64,000 nucleotides of DNA. Source: Sipunculus nudus (Eukaryota; Annelida; Sipuncula; Golfingiida; Sipunculidae). The notes under the pieces are model-generated. The model was not told the DNA's origin. It saw nothing but the letters and a program-made list of their open reading frames with translations, and did no database searches. Numbering within the stretch: position 1 is the stretch's first letter; the number at the start of each line of letters is the position of its first letter. Where the stretch lies: NCBI GenBank assembly GCA_026874595.1, contig CM049310.1:67844056-67908055 (forward strand), written 5' to 3'. Made by a program: the position numbers and the translations under genes. Shown here piece after piece: positions 37,001-52,000 of the stretch.

Positions 37001-40000
37001 ACCTGTATTATCTAAGAAAGCTAAATTTTGACAAAACCATTATTTCCATGTTTTATAATTCAGTAATTTCAATTGTCCATGAACAACACAATACGTCCCC
37101 TATATTCAGAGTTTTTTACCCTCAGGTAAATGCTAAGATGTAACATTCTGCAGAACTACTCGCTTTTAAAAAATCTCTTGTGCCATACAGTATTAAACTT
37201 TTTAACTCACAATCCTCTAGATATTTAAAGTTTTTAATTTGTGTTTTAATTGTAAAATTATCTGTTTTATCATTTTTACATGCTTATTTTTACATGCATA
37301 TTCAAATATTTTCTTTGTTATTTTTATGTGTTTATTTTATGTAATGAATTGCTAGTCAACAACAAATTCCTGAAACTGAAGGCTAATATATTTTATCTTA
37401 CCTTTTCTTATCTTATTCCTCATATTATTTGTTTATCAACTGATACTTTCAACTAATACAAGGCCGATCAACATTTTTCCGGATTGCATAATAAAATGGT
37501 TTTAAGCCACTATTTTCATTTATCACATAATAAAATATATACCTATTTGGCTTATTCAACATGCTTATCAAGTTAAGGTTATTCTAATTTGAAAATGAAG
37601 AATTTTAATTTTTTATTAGCTCAACTGACTGTAAGTCATCTGAGCTATAGTCGTGGTCCATTGTCCGTCGTCCGTCCGTCTGTCCGTAGATGTGGCACGT
37701 TTTGAAACCGTAAGACCTAGGAATCCAAAATTCAGCATAATGTTAGATGTCCCCAAGATCTCCTACCAAGCCGAAAACTGGGTCTTTGCGACTTCGTTCC
37801 TTTGAGAAATTAAGGTAAAACCTCAATTTTTTATTAAAATCCTATTTTCACATTTCAGGACTGCCTAATATCAAAACCACTCATCTGTTTTTCCTCATAT
37901 TTACCATAATTATTCCTCTATATAGTTCCTATGTACATACCAGAAATTAAGTCTGTAAAATATAAATTCTTTAAGTTATGGGCCCAAACATAATGGACTT
38001 TGTAAAAAATCAGGAAAAATAATAACTCACTAAATAGTCTATTTTCACAAGTATATAACTATGTTTAATTAAGATTCAATTGTTTACCCAAAATTAGATC
38101 TGAATTTTGTAAATTTTAAAAGTTATTTGCATAAAAAAAAAAATCAGTACCTTAAATTTTGCCCAACTTTGACCATGGCACGTTTTTTTCCTGTAAGCAC
38201 CATTGATTTAATTTTCACAGCATGTAAACATAAATATTTAGTTTGTCTAAATCTGAAATTTGAAAATAAAAGCTTGTAAATTAAGCTAGTTCTTGATTTT
38301 TTTTTCTGTAGTCACTTGCTTTGATTACAGATGGAGGGTCCCACTCCAGGTCACTGGAAGTCAGCTATGCCAGGGTTTCTGATTTGTTACAGTCACTGGG
38401 GGAGATCCCCTGCTGTGACAGGTGTACAGTTATTCTCATATCACCACCCCAATCACCCCCCCCCCCCCCTACAAACCCAACAACTGTTATTGTTTTCACT
38501 GTATCTCCTTAATTGTAAAGCTGTTTCCACTCCGATATGCAAAAACTTTCCTTGAAAAAATAATTCAAGGTGTAATCCAGAAGATGAAGCACATTATGGA
38601 TAAATAAAGACACAATTAAAAATTGTGAAATCTAAATCAAGTATTATTTTAAGATATTTATTGTTTTGCGGATTTAAAAGATATATTTTTGTGGTAAAAA
38701 ATAAATAAACATTTGTATGCATGATGTGGTGTTATCTGACAAGATTGAGATTTATGATGATGCAATTGAGAATTATGAATCAACTTTTATGTTCAGATAT
38801 ATATGTTAAATTGGAAATGTATAGAAATATAAACTTAAATTAGAAACTAATTGATGTGATAAAAAAATCAGGATTTAATACAAACATTTGTTCATTATTT
38901 TCCTGCCTCAGCAGAATTTGAGATCAGGCTTTGTTTGCCCTGTTTTATGTTGTTAATTAGCTATATTTACAACTGTATACATTTCATAAAAAAATACATA
39001 TATATTTAATAATATAAATTATACAAAAAAATAGATTCAATTGAACAAATGTGTAAACTACTGAAATGTCAACAGTTAATCAAAAAACCAACTAATGATC
39101 ATGGTAATAGTACAGGTCATTTGTTCACAAACTGCTCACATGCTTTAGTTTCAACATTAGGAAACACATGGTCAGGTCACAAAATATTTTTTGCAACAAT
39201 TTCTTGCTCATCAATACAAACCAATCGTATAAACCAACCATGGCCTTTATTACCTCTTCCTCCTACACTTTATTTCCATTAGATATTATTTTAGATTTTT
39301 ACCTTCAAGGTTAACGTCAGCTGAGCACAGTGACCCATAGGTCCCTTGTTTTTATTTTACACCTATACTAAATTTGAAGGATTTTATTAAGGTAAAAGGA
39401 AAAAATTAAATGATTTGTGAAGATTTCAAAATTAAATACTCTGTAAAATAGTAATTTTTAAACTTAACTCACCAAACAAAAAAGCGCCTGGGGATTATTA
39501 TCTAAATTCTTGATTTATTTAAGCAGATTTTCTGTATCTGCTTTAGTTGTGATGGAATAAACGATTTTTTGTTAAAAATTAAAATTAAATTAAAATTCTT
39601 ACAAATTCAAACCTGTTCCTCGGAAACAAAGTTTATTATAACCAAACTATAGAGAATTTTCTTAGCTTTCAGAAAATGTATACTTTAGGGGGTATTAAAG
39701 CATTAGATTGTTCCATGCAAAGGAAAAACTGAAACAAAGTCAGGTCAGGTGGGGGGACCAGTCCTGCCACCTTAAATTTGGCATACAGTTAGATGTCTCC
39801 AAAATACCCTATCATGCCAAGAATTTGGTCACTAGGACTTAATTCCTTCGAGATATTAATGAAAAACTTCATTTTTCCATTAAAACCCATTTTATCACTT
39901 TAAGACTGCCTAATATCAAAACCACTGATCTGAATTTGATCATATATAATATACATATTTTTCTATACATTCGCTATGCACATGCCAGAAATGATGTCAG

Positions 40001-43000
40001 TATTGCCTTTTTTTAAGTTATGGGCCCAACCATAATGCATTTTTTTAAAAATCAAGAAATATATTTACTCACCTAAGATGAGAATTGCTGAAGCTGGAGA
40101 CTTTTTTTCAGGAATACAACTTTATTTAATCAAGATTCAATTGTTTACCCAAAATTAGATCTGAATTTTGCAAATTTTTCAAGTTATTAGCATATACTAA
40201 AAATTGATACCTTAAATTTTGTCCAACTTTGGCAATAGCACGCTTTTTCCCTGTAAGCACTGTTGATTTAATTTTCACAGCATATGTACATAAGGATTTA
40301 ATCTTTTAAAATCTGAAATTTCAAAGAAATTGATTGGAAAGAATAGCTTTTATACAAGTTTTCATACACCATGTCAAGTGTTGTTTACATCTAGCCCACC
40401 TAGTAGTACAGCCTCCACTTGCATTATGTAACCCACCCCAGGCAGCTTGCCTTGGCTCAGCTTGGCCACTACTAGCAGGCTTCCCCTCTGCCCTGCACCC
40501 CCCCCCCCCCCCCCCCGATGGTGCATTAACTAGATGAATGTTATAATTTTCTGTATTTCATTTTATTCTTGGCTATGCAATGCTACATTTTAGATTTTGT
40601 ATTTATCACCAGGGTTACAATGATTTAAGTGGACATTTAATTGTGTCCACAAAGTGGTATATTGCTATGAAAGTGTGGATGTTCATCAGATAAGTAATTC
40701 CTTACTTGAGAAGAGTAAAAACTTCACCAGGTGTGAAATCGACTATTAATTCCAGTATTAAATTATAGCTTAGATTGTAATTAGCATAATGATATTGTTT
40801 GTCCCTCATTCAACCAACAGTGTGTATACTTTATTTGAAAAGATGTTTTGATTTTACCAAATTTACTGAATCTTTTATTTTATTTCGGTGAATAAGATTA
40901 GGCATGTACTGAAAACTCCCAGTGTGCAAAACTTTTTAATAGTGATTCAAGGAATAATCTTGTAGAGCCATGTTATGGCATTATGTTCTTTTAAATTCAG
41001 TTGAAACATTTGTTATTTAAAAATAATAAAAATATATGTGTATGCAAAATAGGACCCAATATGAGCTACACTCTGGATATATAATGATTGCAACTTAGAA
41101 TTCTAATATTTTAACTTATATTTTCAGTGTTTTTTAATAAAAATTTATAAAACTTGTAAATAAAAAAAAATTAATGAGATAAAAACTATTTTAATGGAAA
41201 AAGTGGATATGCTTAAATAATAGGCTTATATATAAACTTAAGTGAATTATTCCCTTGAAAGTTAAATAAAGGTATGAGTCCATTCTGTCCACTGGCCTCT
41301 CCATTTGTAAATTTTTCATATGCATCACAGTATCTCAAAACTTTTACTGTTTTTCTTCATGACAGTCTTGTCAGAGTATTAGTTTGCAATCATATATTTA
41401 GAACTTTACTATAACCAAGTAGGAGGGCCTCTTTCCTCTTAGCTTCTCATATGCTTATATAAATGGAAAACATTAAAATAGAATATTTTGCATTTGCGAA
41501 AATTTCAAACTTAAGCTGAGCGCCGTGACCCATGGGTCCCTTGTTGTGTTTTATATCAGTTTATAAATGGGAATGTATTATTGTACTTAAGCTCATCTCC
41601 ACTTTCTTATTTCAAACTTTACAAGGTTTCCCATGTCACAGGTGGGTAACATGCACGTTACAGTCACATACTTGACATGCTGACACTTTTATGAATATTT
41701 GATTTTTAGAGGCTCCTGAATGTTTCATGTAGTCCATAAAATTGCACCATTAACTCGACTACTAGGATTTTATACAAGTATTCTCATAATCATTTCACAT
41801 GAGTTCCTTGTCCCACAAACCCTTGTCAAAATTCGGTGTTTCATTTTTTATCCAAATACCAGTATTTCAGGTGTTTCAGTAGACCTATTCTTATAACTAA
41901 TATAAGTAAGGAACATATTGCTGATGCAATATGATTGATAAGACTGACTTTTTCAGTTCAAGCCAAAGCCTAAAGTTCGTGTGAACAGAAGTGTTGTTAA
42001 ACCAAGGAAAAGGCCGCTTTCAGAGAAGACTTTATCTACAGATAATGTGTCAGCAGCTGCCCGTGTGGTTGAGGACAGCCTGGAGCCACCAAGCAAGAGA
42101 AGACGATCAGCACGCCTCCTCGGAAATGTAAGATTCAGTGTCATCATTTAATTTAATTAAATTCTAATCTTGTATTAGATAACTTCCTCAGCTGTCATAA
42201 TTTGTACATAGGGAGGTATTATTTTTATGAGATTATAAGTGGGACATTAATTATCCCTCCCATGGAGGGAGATAAATAGTGTTTGGTCTGTTGTGCATTG
42301 GCAGTGTCTGTGTCATACCTTGTGAACACGATAACTTTTGAAGACAAGTTTGAAACCGGAGACCTTGACCTTCATCATCAAGGTCAAATAGGCCAAAATA
42401 TAATTTTTTGTTAAACCCCATAACTTTTGAAGTATCACATATTTTTTCCTCAAATATGCAACATTAAATTGCTAAAATCAAGTTCTTTGAGGAGCTCGAA
42501 ACTGGTGACCTTAATCTTCTAGGTCAAATCAGCCAGAATTGAAAGTATTTGTGAACATTATAACTTTAGAACCGACTTGCAAAATGTCTCTAACAAAATC
42601 TCAGATGAGTTCGAAAACTGAAGACCTTGACATTCAATATCAAAGTCAAATGAGCCAAAACAGATTTTTAGCTCAGCTGACTATAAGTCATCTGAGCTAT
42701 AGTCGTGGTCCATTGTCCGTCGTCCGTCCGTCTGTCCCTCCGTCCGTCCCTCCGTCCGTCCGTCCGTCCTTCCGTAGATGTGGCACGTTTTGAAACCGTA
42801 AGACCTAGGAATCCAAAATTCGGCATAGTGTTACATGTCCCCAAGATCTCCTACCAAGCCGAAAACTGGGTCTTTGCGACTTCGTTCCTTTGAGAAATTA
42901 AGGAAAAACCTCAATTTTTTATTAAAAACCTATTTTCACACTTCAGGGCTGCCTAATATCAAAACCACTCATCTGTTTTTCCTCATATTTACCATAAATA

Positions 43001-46000
43001 TTCCTCTGTATAGTTCCTATGTACATACCTGAAATTATGTCTGTGTTATATAATTTTAAAAAGTTATGGGCCAAAACATAATGCATTTTGTAAAAAATCA
43101 GGAAAGATATTTGATCACTTAACACAAAACATGTTAAAGATATGGACTTTTTTTCAAGTAATATAACACTAATTAATCAAAATTAAATTGTATACCCAAA
43201 ATTAGATTAAAATCTTTTAAATTTTTTAAAATATTAACAAAAATAAAAATTGGTACCTTTAATTTTGCCTAACTTTGACCAGGGCACGTTTTTTTCCTGT
43301 AAGTACTGTGGATTTAATTTTCTCCGCATGTTTTTGTTAGCATTTTGTCTGTTAACACAAAAAATTTGAAACCAGTTGATCAAAAACTGTAAATTTTATT
43401 CAAGTTTTCAAGCACCATGTAACATATTGTTTACATCAGGCTAGTGTTAGGCAGTTTGCAAGAGCTCAGCTCCCCAGCTTCAGCTCTCGTTCCTAAAATT
43501 TGGCATACAATTAGATGTCTCCAAAATCCCCTACCATGCCAAGAATTTGGTCACTAGGACTTAATACCTTTGAGATATTAATGAAAAACTTAATTTCACA
43601 ATTAAAAACCCATTGTTACACTTCAATACTGCCTAATATCAAAACCACTGATCTGACTTTAATCATATATATCATACATGTTTTTCTATTCATTCTCTGT
43701 GCACATACCAGAAATGATGTCAGTATTGCGTGAATGTTTTAAGTTATGGGCCCAAACATAATGCACTTTGTAAAAAATCAAGAAATATATTTACTCCCTT
43801 AACAAGGGGCTTGCTGAAGCTAGAGACTTTTTGTCAGGGATGTAACATTATTTAATCAAGATTCAATTGAATACCCAAAATTAGTTCTTAGTTATTAGTT
43901 ATTAGTATAAATATAAAATTAGTACCTTAAATTTTGCCAAACTTTGACCATTTCACGTTTGTTTCTTGTGAGCTCTGTTTATATAATTTTCATATCATGC
44001 ACACATAAGGAAATTATAAAATTTCATGCATATAGAATGGGAATTCAGGTAAAAAAGAAAGTATATGAATACCAGTGCGAATACTTTCCAAATGTATTCA
44101 TGAATGCATTCATGAATATATTCTTTAATATTGTTTTAATAATCATTTCAGTTATATTTCATTTTAAAAATCATACAATTCTCTTATTATTTTTAATAAA
44201 AATTATATCTGGGACAATATTTGTAATTTTTTTTAATAAATAGTTAAACTCTTATATTATATGTTCTGCTTATAAGTTATATGGCCAAGTCAAAATCTGT
44301 GTGACAATAGTACTCCATTTGTTAATAAAAAAAATGAAATCAATCCTCTTCCCTGTCTCCAAAGGTACTATCAAAATCATACATTAGTTAAACAACAACA
44401 ACTCATAATACAGCTTATACTTATTACCACACAAAACCAGCATGTGCCTCATTTCTAAATCATATTTTTTTATCATATATAACAGCTGAGCGCCGTGACC
44501 CATAGGTCCCTTGTTTTGTAAACCCCATCACTTTAGAAGTAGCACATAATTTTTCCTCAAATTTGAAACACTAATTGTTTTTAATCAGATCTCTTGAGGA
44601 GCTAAAAAACTGGTGACCTTAACCTGGATCTTCAAGGTTAAATCAGCCAGGATAGAAATTATTTTTGAATGCTATAACTTTTGAACCACTTGATAATTTT
44701 CATGAAATTCAACTTGTGTATTGTCTCTACCAATATCTCAGACAAATTAAAAAAAGTACCTTGACCTTCATAATCAAGGTCAAATAGGCCAAAATTATTT
44801 GTGAACCCCATAACTTTAGATTAAGTGCATAATTTCTTCAAATTTGAAACACTAATTGGTTTAATCAAGTCCTGTGAGAAGCTTGAAAACTGGTGACCTT
44901 GACCTGGAAATTAAGGTCAAATCAACCAGAAAAGAAATTATTTTTGAATGCTTCAACTTTTGAACCACTTGATATATTTTCATGAAATTCAACTTGTGAA
45001 TTGTCTCTGCCAATATCTCGAATAAGTAAAAAAAAGGTGACCTTGACCAAAGGTCAAATAGGCCAAAAAAGAATTATTTGTGAACCCCATAATTTAAGAT
45101 CTAGTGCATAACTTCCTTAAATTTGAATCCCTTATTTTTATGCCCCCGCCACAAAGTGGCCGGGGCATATAGTTTTACCCATTTCCGTCATTCCGTCAAT
45201 GCCTGCAGATATTGGCCTGATTTTTGGTGTGTGGGCAGATAATGACCAGTTACAGATCGAGTTCGCATTTCGTCCCGGTTGACCTACTTTTGACCTTTTT
45301 ATGGCTCCTAAACTTAGAAAATTTCATGAAAAATAGAAATTTTCATGACAAATACATGTACAGACTTTTTTTCGCAATGCCTGCACATATTCTCCTGATT
45401 TTTGGTGTGTGGGCAGATATTGACCAGTTACAGATCGAGTTCGTGTTTCGTCCCGGTTGATCTACTTTTGACCTTTTTATGGCTCCTAAACTTAGAAAAT
45501 TTCATGAAAAATTGAATTTTTCATGACAAATACATGTACGGACTTTTTTTTCGCAATGCCTGCACATATTCTCCTGATTTTTGGTGTGTGGGCAGATAAT
45601 GACCAGTTACAGATCGAGTTCGCGTTTCGTCCCGGTTGACCTACTTTTGACCGTTTTACCGCTCCTAAACTTAGAAAATTTCATTAAAAATAGAAATTCT
45701 CATGAAAAATACACATGTACAGACTTTTTTTCGCAATGCCTGCAGATATCGGCCTGATTTTTGGTGTGTTGGCAGATATTGACCAGTTACAGATTGAGTT
45801 CGCGTTTCGTCCCGGTTGACCTACTTTTGACCGTTTTACGGCCCATAAACTTAGAAAATTTCATGAAAAATAGAAATTTTCATGACAAATACACATGTAC
45901 GGACTTTTTTTCGCAATGCCTGCAGATATTGGCCTGATTTTTTGGGGTGTGGGCAGATAATGACCAGTTACAGATCGAGTTCGCGGTTCGTCCCGGTTGA

Positions 46001-49000
46001 CCTACTTTTGACCGTTTTACAGCTCCTAAACTTAGAAAAATTCATGAAAAATAGAAATTTTCATGACAAATACACATGTACAGCCGTTTTTAGCCCTCAG
46101 CTCATAGGCTGATGGGCTATTGTTGTCACCCAAGCTGTCCGTCTGTCTGTCCGTCCATCTGTCTGTCCGGTGTCTGTCCATCCGTCCGTTCCGCGTCTGT
46201 TAACTTTTACCTTGTGAGCGGGATATCTCTAAAAGGATTCACCGTTGGAATTTTATTTCATCAGTGAAGATGTATATCGATAAAATCTCGGTCAAGTTCG
46301 AAGATGGGTGACCTTGACCCATTTTTTCTACATTTTAGAGCTCATTATAGAAAAACACTCAGAAGTTTATATCTCAGGAACCATTGTGTGGATTTTCACA
46401 AAACTTACTATGATCATTGGGACTGATGGTCTCTGTATGTGCTGCACAATTTTGGTGGCGCCACCTGCAATTTCTGATTTTTTAATGAAATTTTATCCGA
46501 TTTTTTCAATTTTGGCCTTTTGTGCAGGATATCTCCAAAGGTATTCAACACAGGAACTTCATTTTATTTACAAAATCTTGGTCAAGTTCAAAGATGAGTG
46601 ATGTTGACCTACTTTTCAAGGTCACAGAGCTTAGTATAGAACAAAACTTAGGAGCTTATTTCTCAGGAAGCATGTGGTGGATTGTTATGAAATATGGTAT
46701 ATATATATGCTTGATAATGACCCTTTACAGATCCAGTTTTCATTTTGCCCTTGTTGACCTACTTTTGACCATACGACACCTCCTGAACTTAAAAAATTTT
46801 ACAAAATTTAACAAATGTTTCTAATTTGCCCCAGGCGGGGGCATTCGTGTCGTTCCGACACATCTAGTTTTAATCATATTCCTTGAGGAGCTCGAATACT
46901 GGTGAACTTCACCTGGATCTTCAAGGTCAAATCAGCAAGAATAAAATCTAAGATCAGTTGATAACCTGGTTATCTTGATCATCATTATACAAGGTCAAAC
47001 TTAGAAATTCAGGATTAAAGATAACAACAAACTTTTGAAGGGGTTCATTTTTTCCCCCTTAAATTCCCCCTGAGAAAGTGAGGCCCGTAGTGAGGGGAGA
47101 CATGTAGTTGTTTTTGTGTATCACAAAAACCAGGTCCTCTAGTTTCAGCAGTGTTGTTTGTGTACTTGCATTGTTCATGTACATGTAACACATGTACTTG
47201 AAAAGTAATGGTCCAGCATTGAAGCTCTACACCTGGTGTATATCCCATTGCACAGGTTCTCAGTAGGCCTGTAGGCCTTGTTAATTTATTTGTTAAATTT
47301 ATTGCTTCCTTGCTGGTGAAGGTATTTCAGTGAACTTTGCTCTGCTGATGAATTGTAACAAACTCCAGGCTCACAAACTTAGGAATATTTAAAATATGCT
47401 CTTAACTTCTAGGCTAGTTATTAGCAATCAACAGAAACAGCTGGTTTTAGCATTTTCATTTAGCTGAAATGTTACTGAAGACATAACACTGAAACTTTGT
47501 ATACTGAAGCATTACAAGCATCCTTAGACAAAAGTTGTGAGATTATTTTGGTTACTTGTTTCTACACTTTGGTGACCTTCCTTTCTTTTGCCTAGATTTC
47601 TATGCTTGTGATTTCTCACAATAAATACGTAATCAGAATACTTTTAGATGCAATCTCATGACTTTTTTTCTGAATGCCCCACACTAGCAAACTCAGTTGT
47701 GACTTTGGTTTCTATGGTTACATTACAGACAGCTAGTCCTGCTGCTGAAAACATCAGTTATGAGTGTGAGGATGAGGAGGAGGACACGCCCAGACTCAAA
47801 GCTCCCAAAAACAGACCCAACTTCTACGGAGCAGTGGAAGGTAAGACACTGTATAGTCAGGGGCTAGTCATGAAGAAATAAACAGAGCAAGGAGAGTTTA
47901 AATTCATTGTATCCACCAAAACGAAGTTTTGCGGATAAAATGTTTTTGACCGGGTTCTGCCGCAGCGTTCGTTTCCGGAGAACTCCTCTGAGACTACTGG
48001 ATGGATTTTTCCAAAACTTACACCAGTTATGGGGTCACATGTGAACTGGTGCTTAACCAATTGGCCTTGACCTCTGACCTTTCCTCTCTGCCCAGTGTCC
48101 GTTTGTGCGTCTGTTTCCTCACATAAAACCACGTATCTCGGGAACCGTTTGACTGATCATGAAAAAAATTTTGTACAAATGTAGCCCTCAGATTGCTTTA
48201 TAACATACACAAAAAGTGGTGGCACCACCTGCAACCATAGTTGCACAGTGTCCATCTGTTCATCTGCCTTGGGTTAAAATCACTCATATCTCTGCAGTGG
48301 TTTGACTAATTCACCTGAAATTTGGCATGCGTATACATCCTAGATAGCTTTCTTGATTTTATGACAGGTGGCGCCACCTACATTAACGTTCACGCTGCAG
48401 ACATCCAAGCTCATATCTCAGGAACCATTTGACCAATCAGGAAAAAAATTTACACAAATGTAGCCCTTGGATAGCTTTATAACGTACACAAAAAATGGTG
48501 GCGCCACCTGCAGCCATTTTTTCACAGTGTCCATCTGTTTGTCTGCATTGGGTTAAAATCACTCATATCTCTGCAGTGGTTTGACTTTTCCACCTGAAAT
48601 TTGCATGTGTATACATCTTGGATATTTTCTTGTTCAAATAACAGGTGGCGCCACCTACAATCATGTTTACATGGCAGACATCCATTCTAATATGTAACAC
48701 ATGTAACTCTACCCCTTGTCACTCAATCCATGCCTCACTTCACCCGTCCTACTCTGATTTTGGCAGATACACGTAGTCACTTGTCGACTACCTGTATTCT
48801 AGTTTCTAGAATACTTTATAAAGGTGCTAATAACACACAGGCATGGGATGTCTCTTTTGAGTACAGGTAGATGCAAACTTTGTTACCAGACATTGTACCA
48901 TTCCACTCTGCAAACTTTTACTTATTACCCTTCTGGATATATTTAACTGTGAATCCCAATTACAGATCAACTTCATATAATATTGACACAACAGTAAACA

Positions 49001-52000
49001 TAAAACAGTCATAATACAGAATATGCCTGGTGGAGAGTGGCAGGATCAGCCCTGTGGAGAGTGGCAAGATCAGCCCTGTGGAGAGTGGCAAGATCAGCCA
49101 GGTGGAGAGTGGCAGGATGAGCCTGGTGGAGAGTGGCAGGATGAGCCATGTGGAGAGTGGCAGGATCAGCCCTTTGGAGAGTGGCAAGATCAGCCCTGTG
49201 GAGAGTGGCAAGATCAGCCAGGTGGAGAGTGGCAGGATGAGCCTGGTGGAGTGTGGCAGGATCAGCCAGGTGGAGCGTGGCAGGATCAGCCCTGTGGAGA
49301 GTGGAAGGATCAGGCTGGTGGAGGGTGGCAGGATCAGCTGGTGGAGAGTGGCAGGATAAGCCCTGTGGAGAGTGGTAGGATCAGCTTGATGGAGAATTGC
49401 AGGATCAGCCTGATGGAGGGTGGCAGGTTCAGCCTGGTTGAAAGTGGCAGGATAAGGCCGGTGGAGGGTGGCAGGATCAGCCAGGTGGAGAGTGGCAGGA
49501 TGAGCCTGGTGGAGTGTGGCAGGATCAGCCTGGTGGAAAGTGGCAGGATCAGCCCTGTGGAGAGTGGCAAGATCAGCCCTGTGGAGAGTGGCAAGATCAG
49601 CCAGGTGGAGAGTGGCAGGATGAGCCTGGTGGAGTGTGGCAGGATCAGCCAGGTGGAGAGTGGCAGGATGAGCCTGGTGGAGCTTGGCAGGATCAGGCTG
49701 GTGGAGGGTGGCAGGATCAGCTGGTGGAGAGTGGCAGGATAAGCCCTGTGGAGAGTGGTAGGATCAGCCTGATGGATAATTGCAGGATCAGCCTGATGGA
49801 GGGTGGCAGGATCAGCTGGTGGAGAGTGGCAGGATAAGCCCTGTGGAGAGTGGCAAGATCAGCCCTGTGGAGAGTGGCAAGATCAGCCCTGTGGAGAGTG
49901 GCAAGATCAGCCCTGTGGAGAGTGGCAAGATCAGCCTGGTGGAGAGTGGCAGGATGAGCCTGGTGGAGGGTGGCAGGATCAGCCTGGTGGAGAGTGGCAA
50001 GATCAGCCAGGTGGAGAGTGGCAGGATGAGCCAGGTGGAGAGTGGCAAGATCAGCCAGGTGGAGAGTGGCAGGATGAGCCTGGTGGAGAGTGGCAAGATC
50101 AGCCAGGTGGAGAGTGGCAGGATCAGCCTGGTGGAGTGTGGCAGGATCAGCCAGGTGGAGAGTGGCAGGATGAGCCTGGTGGAGAGTGGCAGGATCAGCC
50201 TGGTGGAGGGTGGCAGGATCAGCCTGGTGGAGTGTGGCAGGATCAGACAGGTGGAGAGTGGCAGGATGAGCCAGGTGGAGAGTGGCAAGATCAGCCAGGT
50301 GGAGAGTGGCAGGATGAGCCTGGTGGAGAGTGGCAAGATCAGCCAGGTGGAGAGTGGCAGGATGAGCCTGGTGGAGTGTGGCAGGATCAGCCTGGTGGAG
50401 AGTGGCAGGATGAGCCTGGTGGAGAGTGGCAAGATCAGCCAGGTGGAGAGTGGAAGGATGAGCCTGGTGGAGAGTGGCAAGATCAGCCAGGTGGAGAGTG
50501 GCAGGATGAGCCAGGTGGAGTGTGGCAGGATCAGCCAGGTGGAGAATGGCAGGATGAGCCTGGTGGAGAGTGGCAGGATGAGCCTGGTGGAGTGTGGCAG
50601 GATCAGCCAGGCGGAGAGTGGCAGGATGAGCCTGGTGGAGCATGGCAGGATCAGGCTGGTGGAGGGTGGCAGGATGAGCCTTGTGGAGCTTGGCAGGATC
50701 AGACTGGTAAAGGGTGGCAGGATCAGCTGGTGGAGAGTGGCAGGATAAGCCCTGTGGAGAGTGGTAGGATCAGCCTGATGGAGAATTGCAGGATCAGCCT
50801 GATGGAGGGTGGCAGGATCAGCTGGTGGAGAGTGGCAGGATAAGCCCTGTGGAGAGTGGTAGGATCAGCCTGATGGAGAATTGCAGGATCAGCCTGATGG
50901 AGGGTGGCAGGTTCAGCCTGGTTGAAAGAGGCAGGATAAGCCCGGTGGAGGGTGGCAGGATCAGCCAGATGGAGAGTGGCAGGATGAGCCTGGTGGAGTG
51001 TGGCAGGATCAGCCTGGTGGAGAGTGGCAGGATCAGCCCTGTGGAGAGTGGCAGGATGAGCCTGGTGGAGAGTGGCAGGATGAGCCTGGTGGAGAGTGGC
51101 AGGATGAGCCTGGTGGAGTGTGGCAGGATCAGCCATGTGGAGAGTGGCAGGATCAGCCTGGTGGAGCGTGGCAGGATGAGCCTGGTGGAGAGTGGCAGGA
51201 TCAGCCCTTTGGAGAGTGGCAAGATCAGCCCTGTGGAGAGTGGCAAGATCAGCCTGGTGGAGAGTGGCAGGATGAGCCTGGTGGAGTGTGGCAGGATCAG
51301 CCAGGTGGAGAGTGGCAGGATGAGCCTGGTGGAGCGTGGCAGGATCAGGCTGGTGGAGGGTGGCAGGATCAGCTGGTGGAGAGTGGCAGGATAAGCCCTG
51401 TGGAGAGTGGTAGGATCAGCCTGATGGAGAATTGCAGGATCAGCCAGGTGGAGAGTGTCAGGATGAGCCTGGTGGAGAGTGGCAGGATCAGCCCAGTGGA
51501 GAGTGGCAGGATCAGCCAAGTGGAGCGTGGCAGGATCAGCCAGGTGGAGAGTGGCAGGATGAGCCTGGTGGAGTGTGGCAGGATCAGGCTGGTTGAAGGT
51601 GGCAGGATCAGCTGGTGGAGAGTGGCAGGATAAGCCCTGGGGAGAGTGGTAGGATCAGCCAGGTGGAGACTTTCAGGATGAGCCTGGTGGAGAGTGGCAG
51701 GATCAACCAAATGGAGCGTTGCAGGATCAGCCTGGTGGAGTTTGGCAGGATCAGCCAGGTGGAGAGTGTCAGGATGAGCCTGGTGGAGAGTGGCAGGATC
51801 AGCCAAGTGGAGCGTGGCAGGATCAGCCTGGTGGAGTTTGGCAGGATCAGCCAGTTGGAAAGTGGCAGGATCAGTCTGGTGGAGGTTTTTAGGATCAGCT
51901 TGGTGGAGGGTGGCAGGATCAGCCCGGTGGAGAGTGGCAGGATCAGCCCTGGGGAGAGTGGGAGAGTGGCAGGCCAGGGCAGAGTGGCCAAGTCAGCCTG

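Larger units (their letters stand above)
45139..46867 (+). mobile_element. Family E element nested in family H, pearl/HINE-like
   Basis: The head hairpin is TATGCCCCCGCCAC (45139-45152), loop AAA, GTGGCCGGGGCATA (45156-45169), 13 of 14 pairs. Five tandem units of about 180 bp follow (45200-46090), then a G-type head (46091) with its own core. The end has GGCGGGGGCAT (inverted head arm), a perfect hairpin GTGTCG-TTC-CGACAC (46847-46861) and CTAG (46864-46867) before TTTT. The flanks rejoin the family H repeat. The architecture is that described for oyster pearl elements and other Helentron-associated HINEs. No Rep/helicase. Confidence 0.88.
42249..47096 (+). mobile_element. Family H element copy 2, host of two nested insertions
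   Basis: The head is TTATCCCTCCCATGGAGGG(AGATAA), an imperfect hairpin with a 3-nt loop. The core repeats 'cataacttttgaag', 'tcctcaaat.tg.aacact', 'gaccttgaccttcat..tcaaggtcaaat.ggcc'. The core is cut at 42669/44514 by a family B element and at 45138/46868 by a family E element; in both cases the host reads on across the insertion. The right end near 47096 is decayed (GAGGGGAGACATGTAG-TTG). Confidence 0.65.

Noticed and set aside
44041-44243. Hydrophobic ORF that could be a small membrane protein
   Set aside because: It lies in the AT-rich core of family B; the hydrophobicity comes from T-rich codons.
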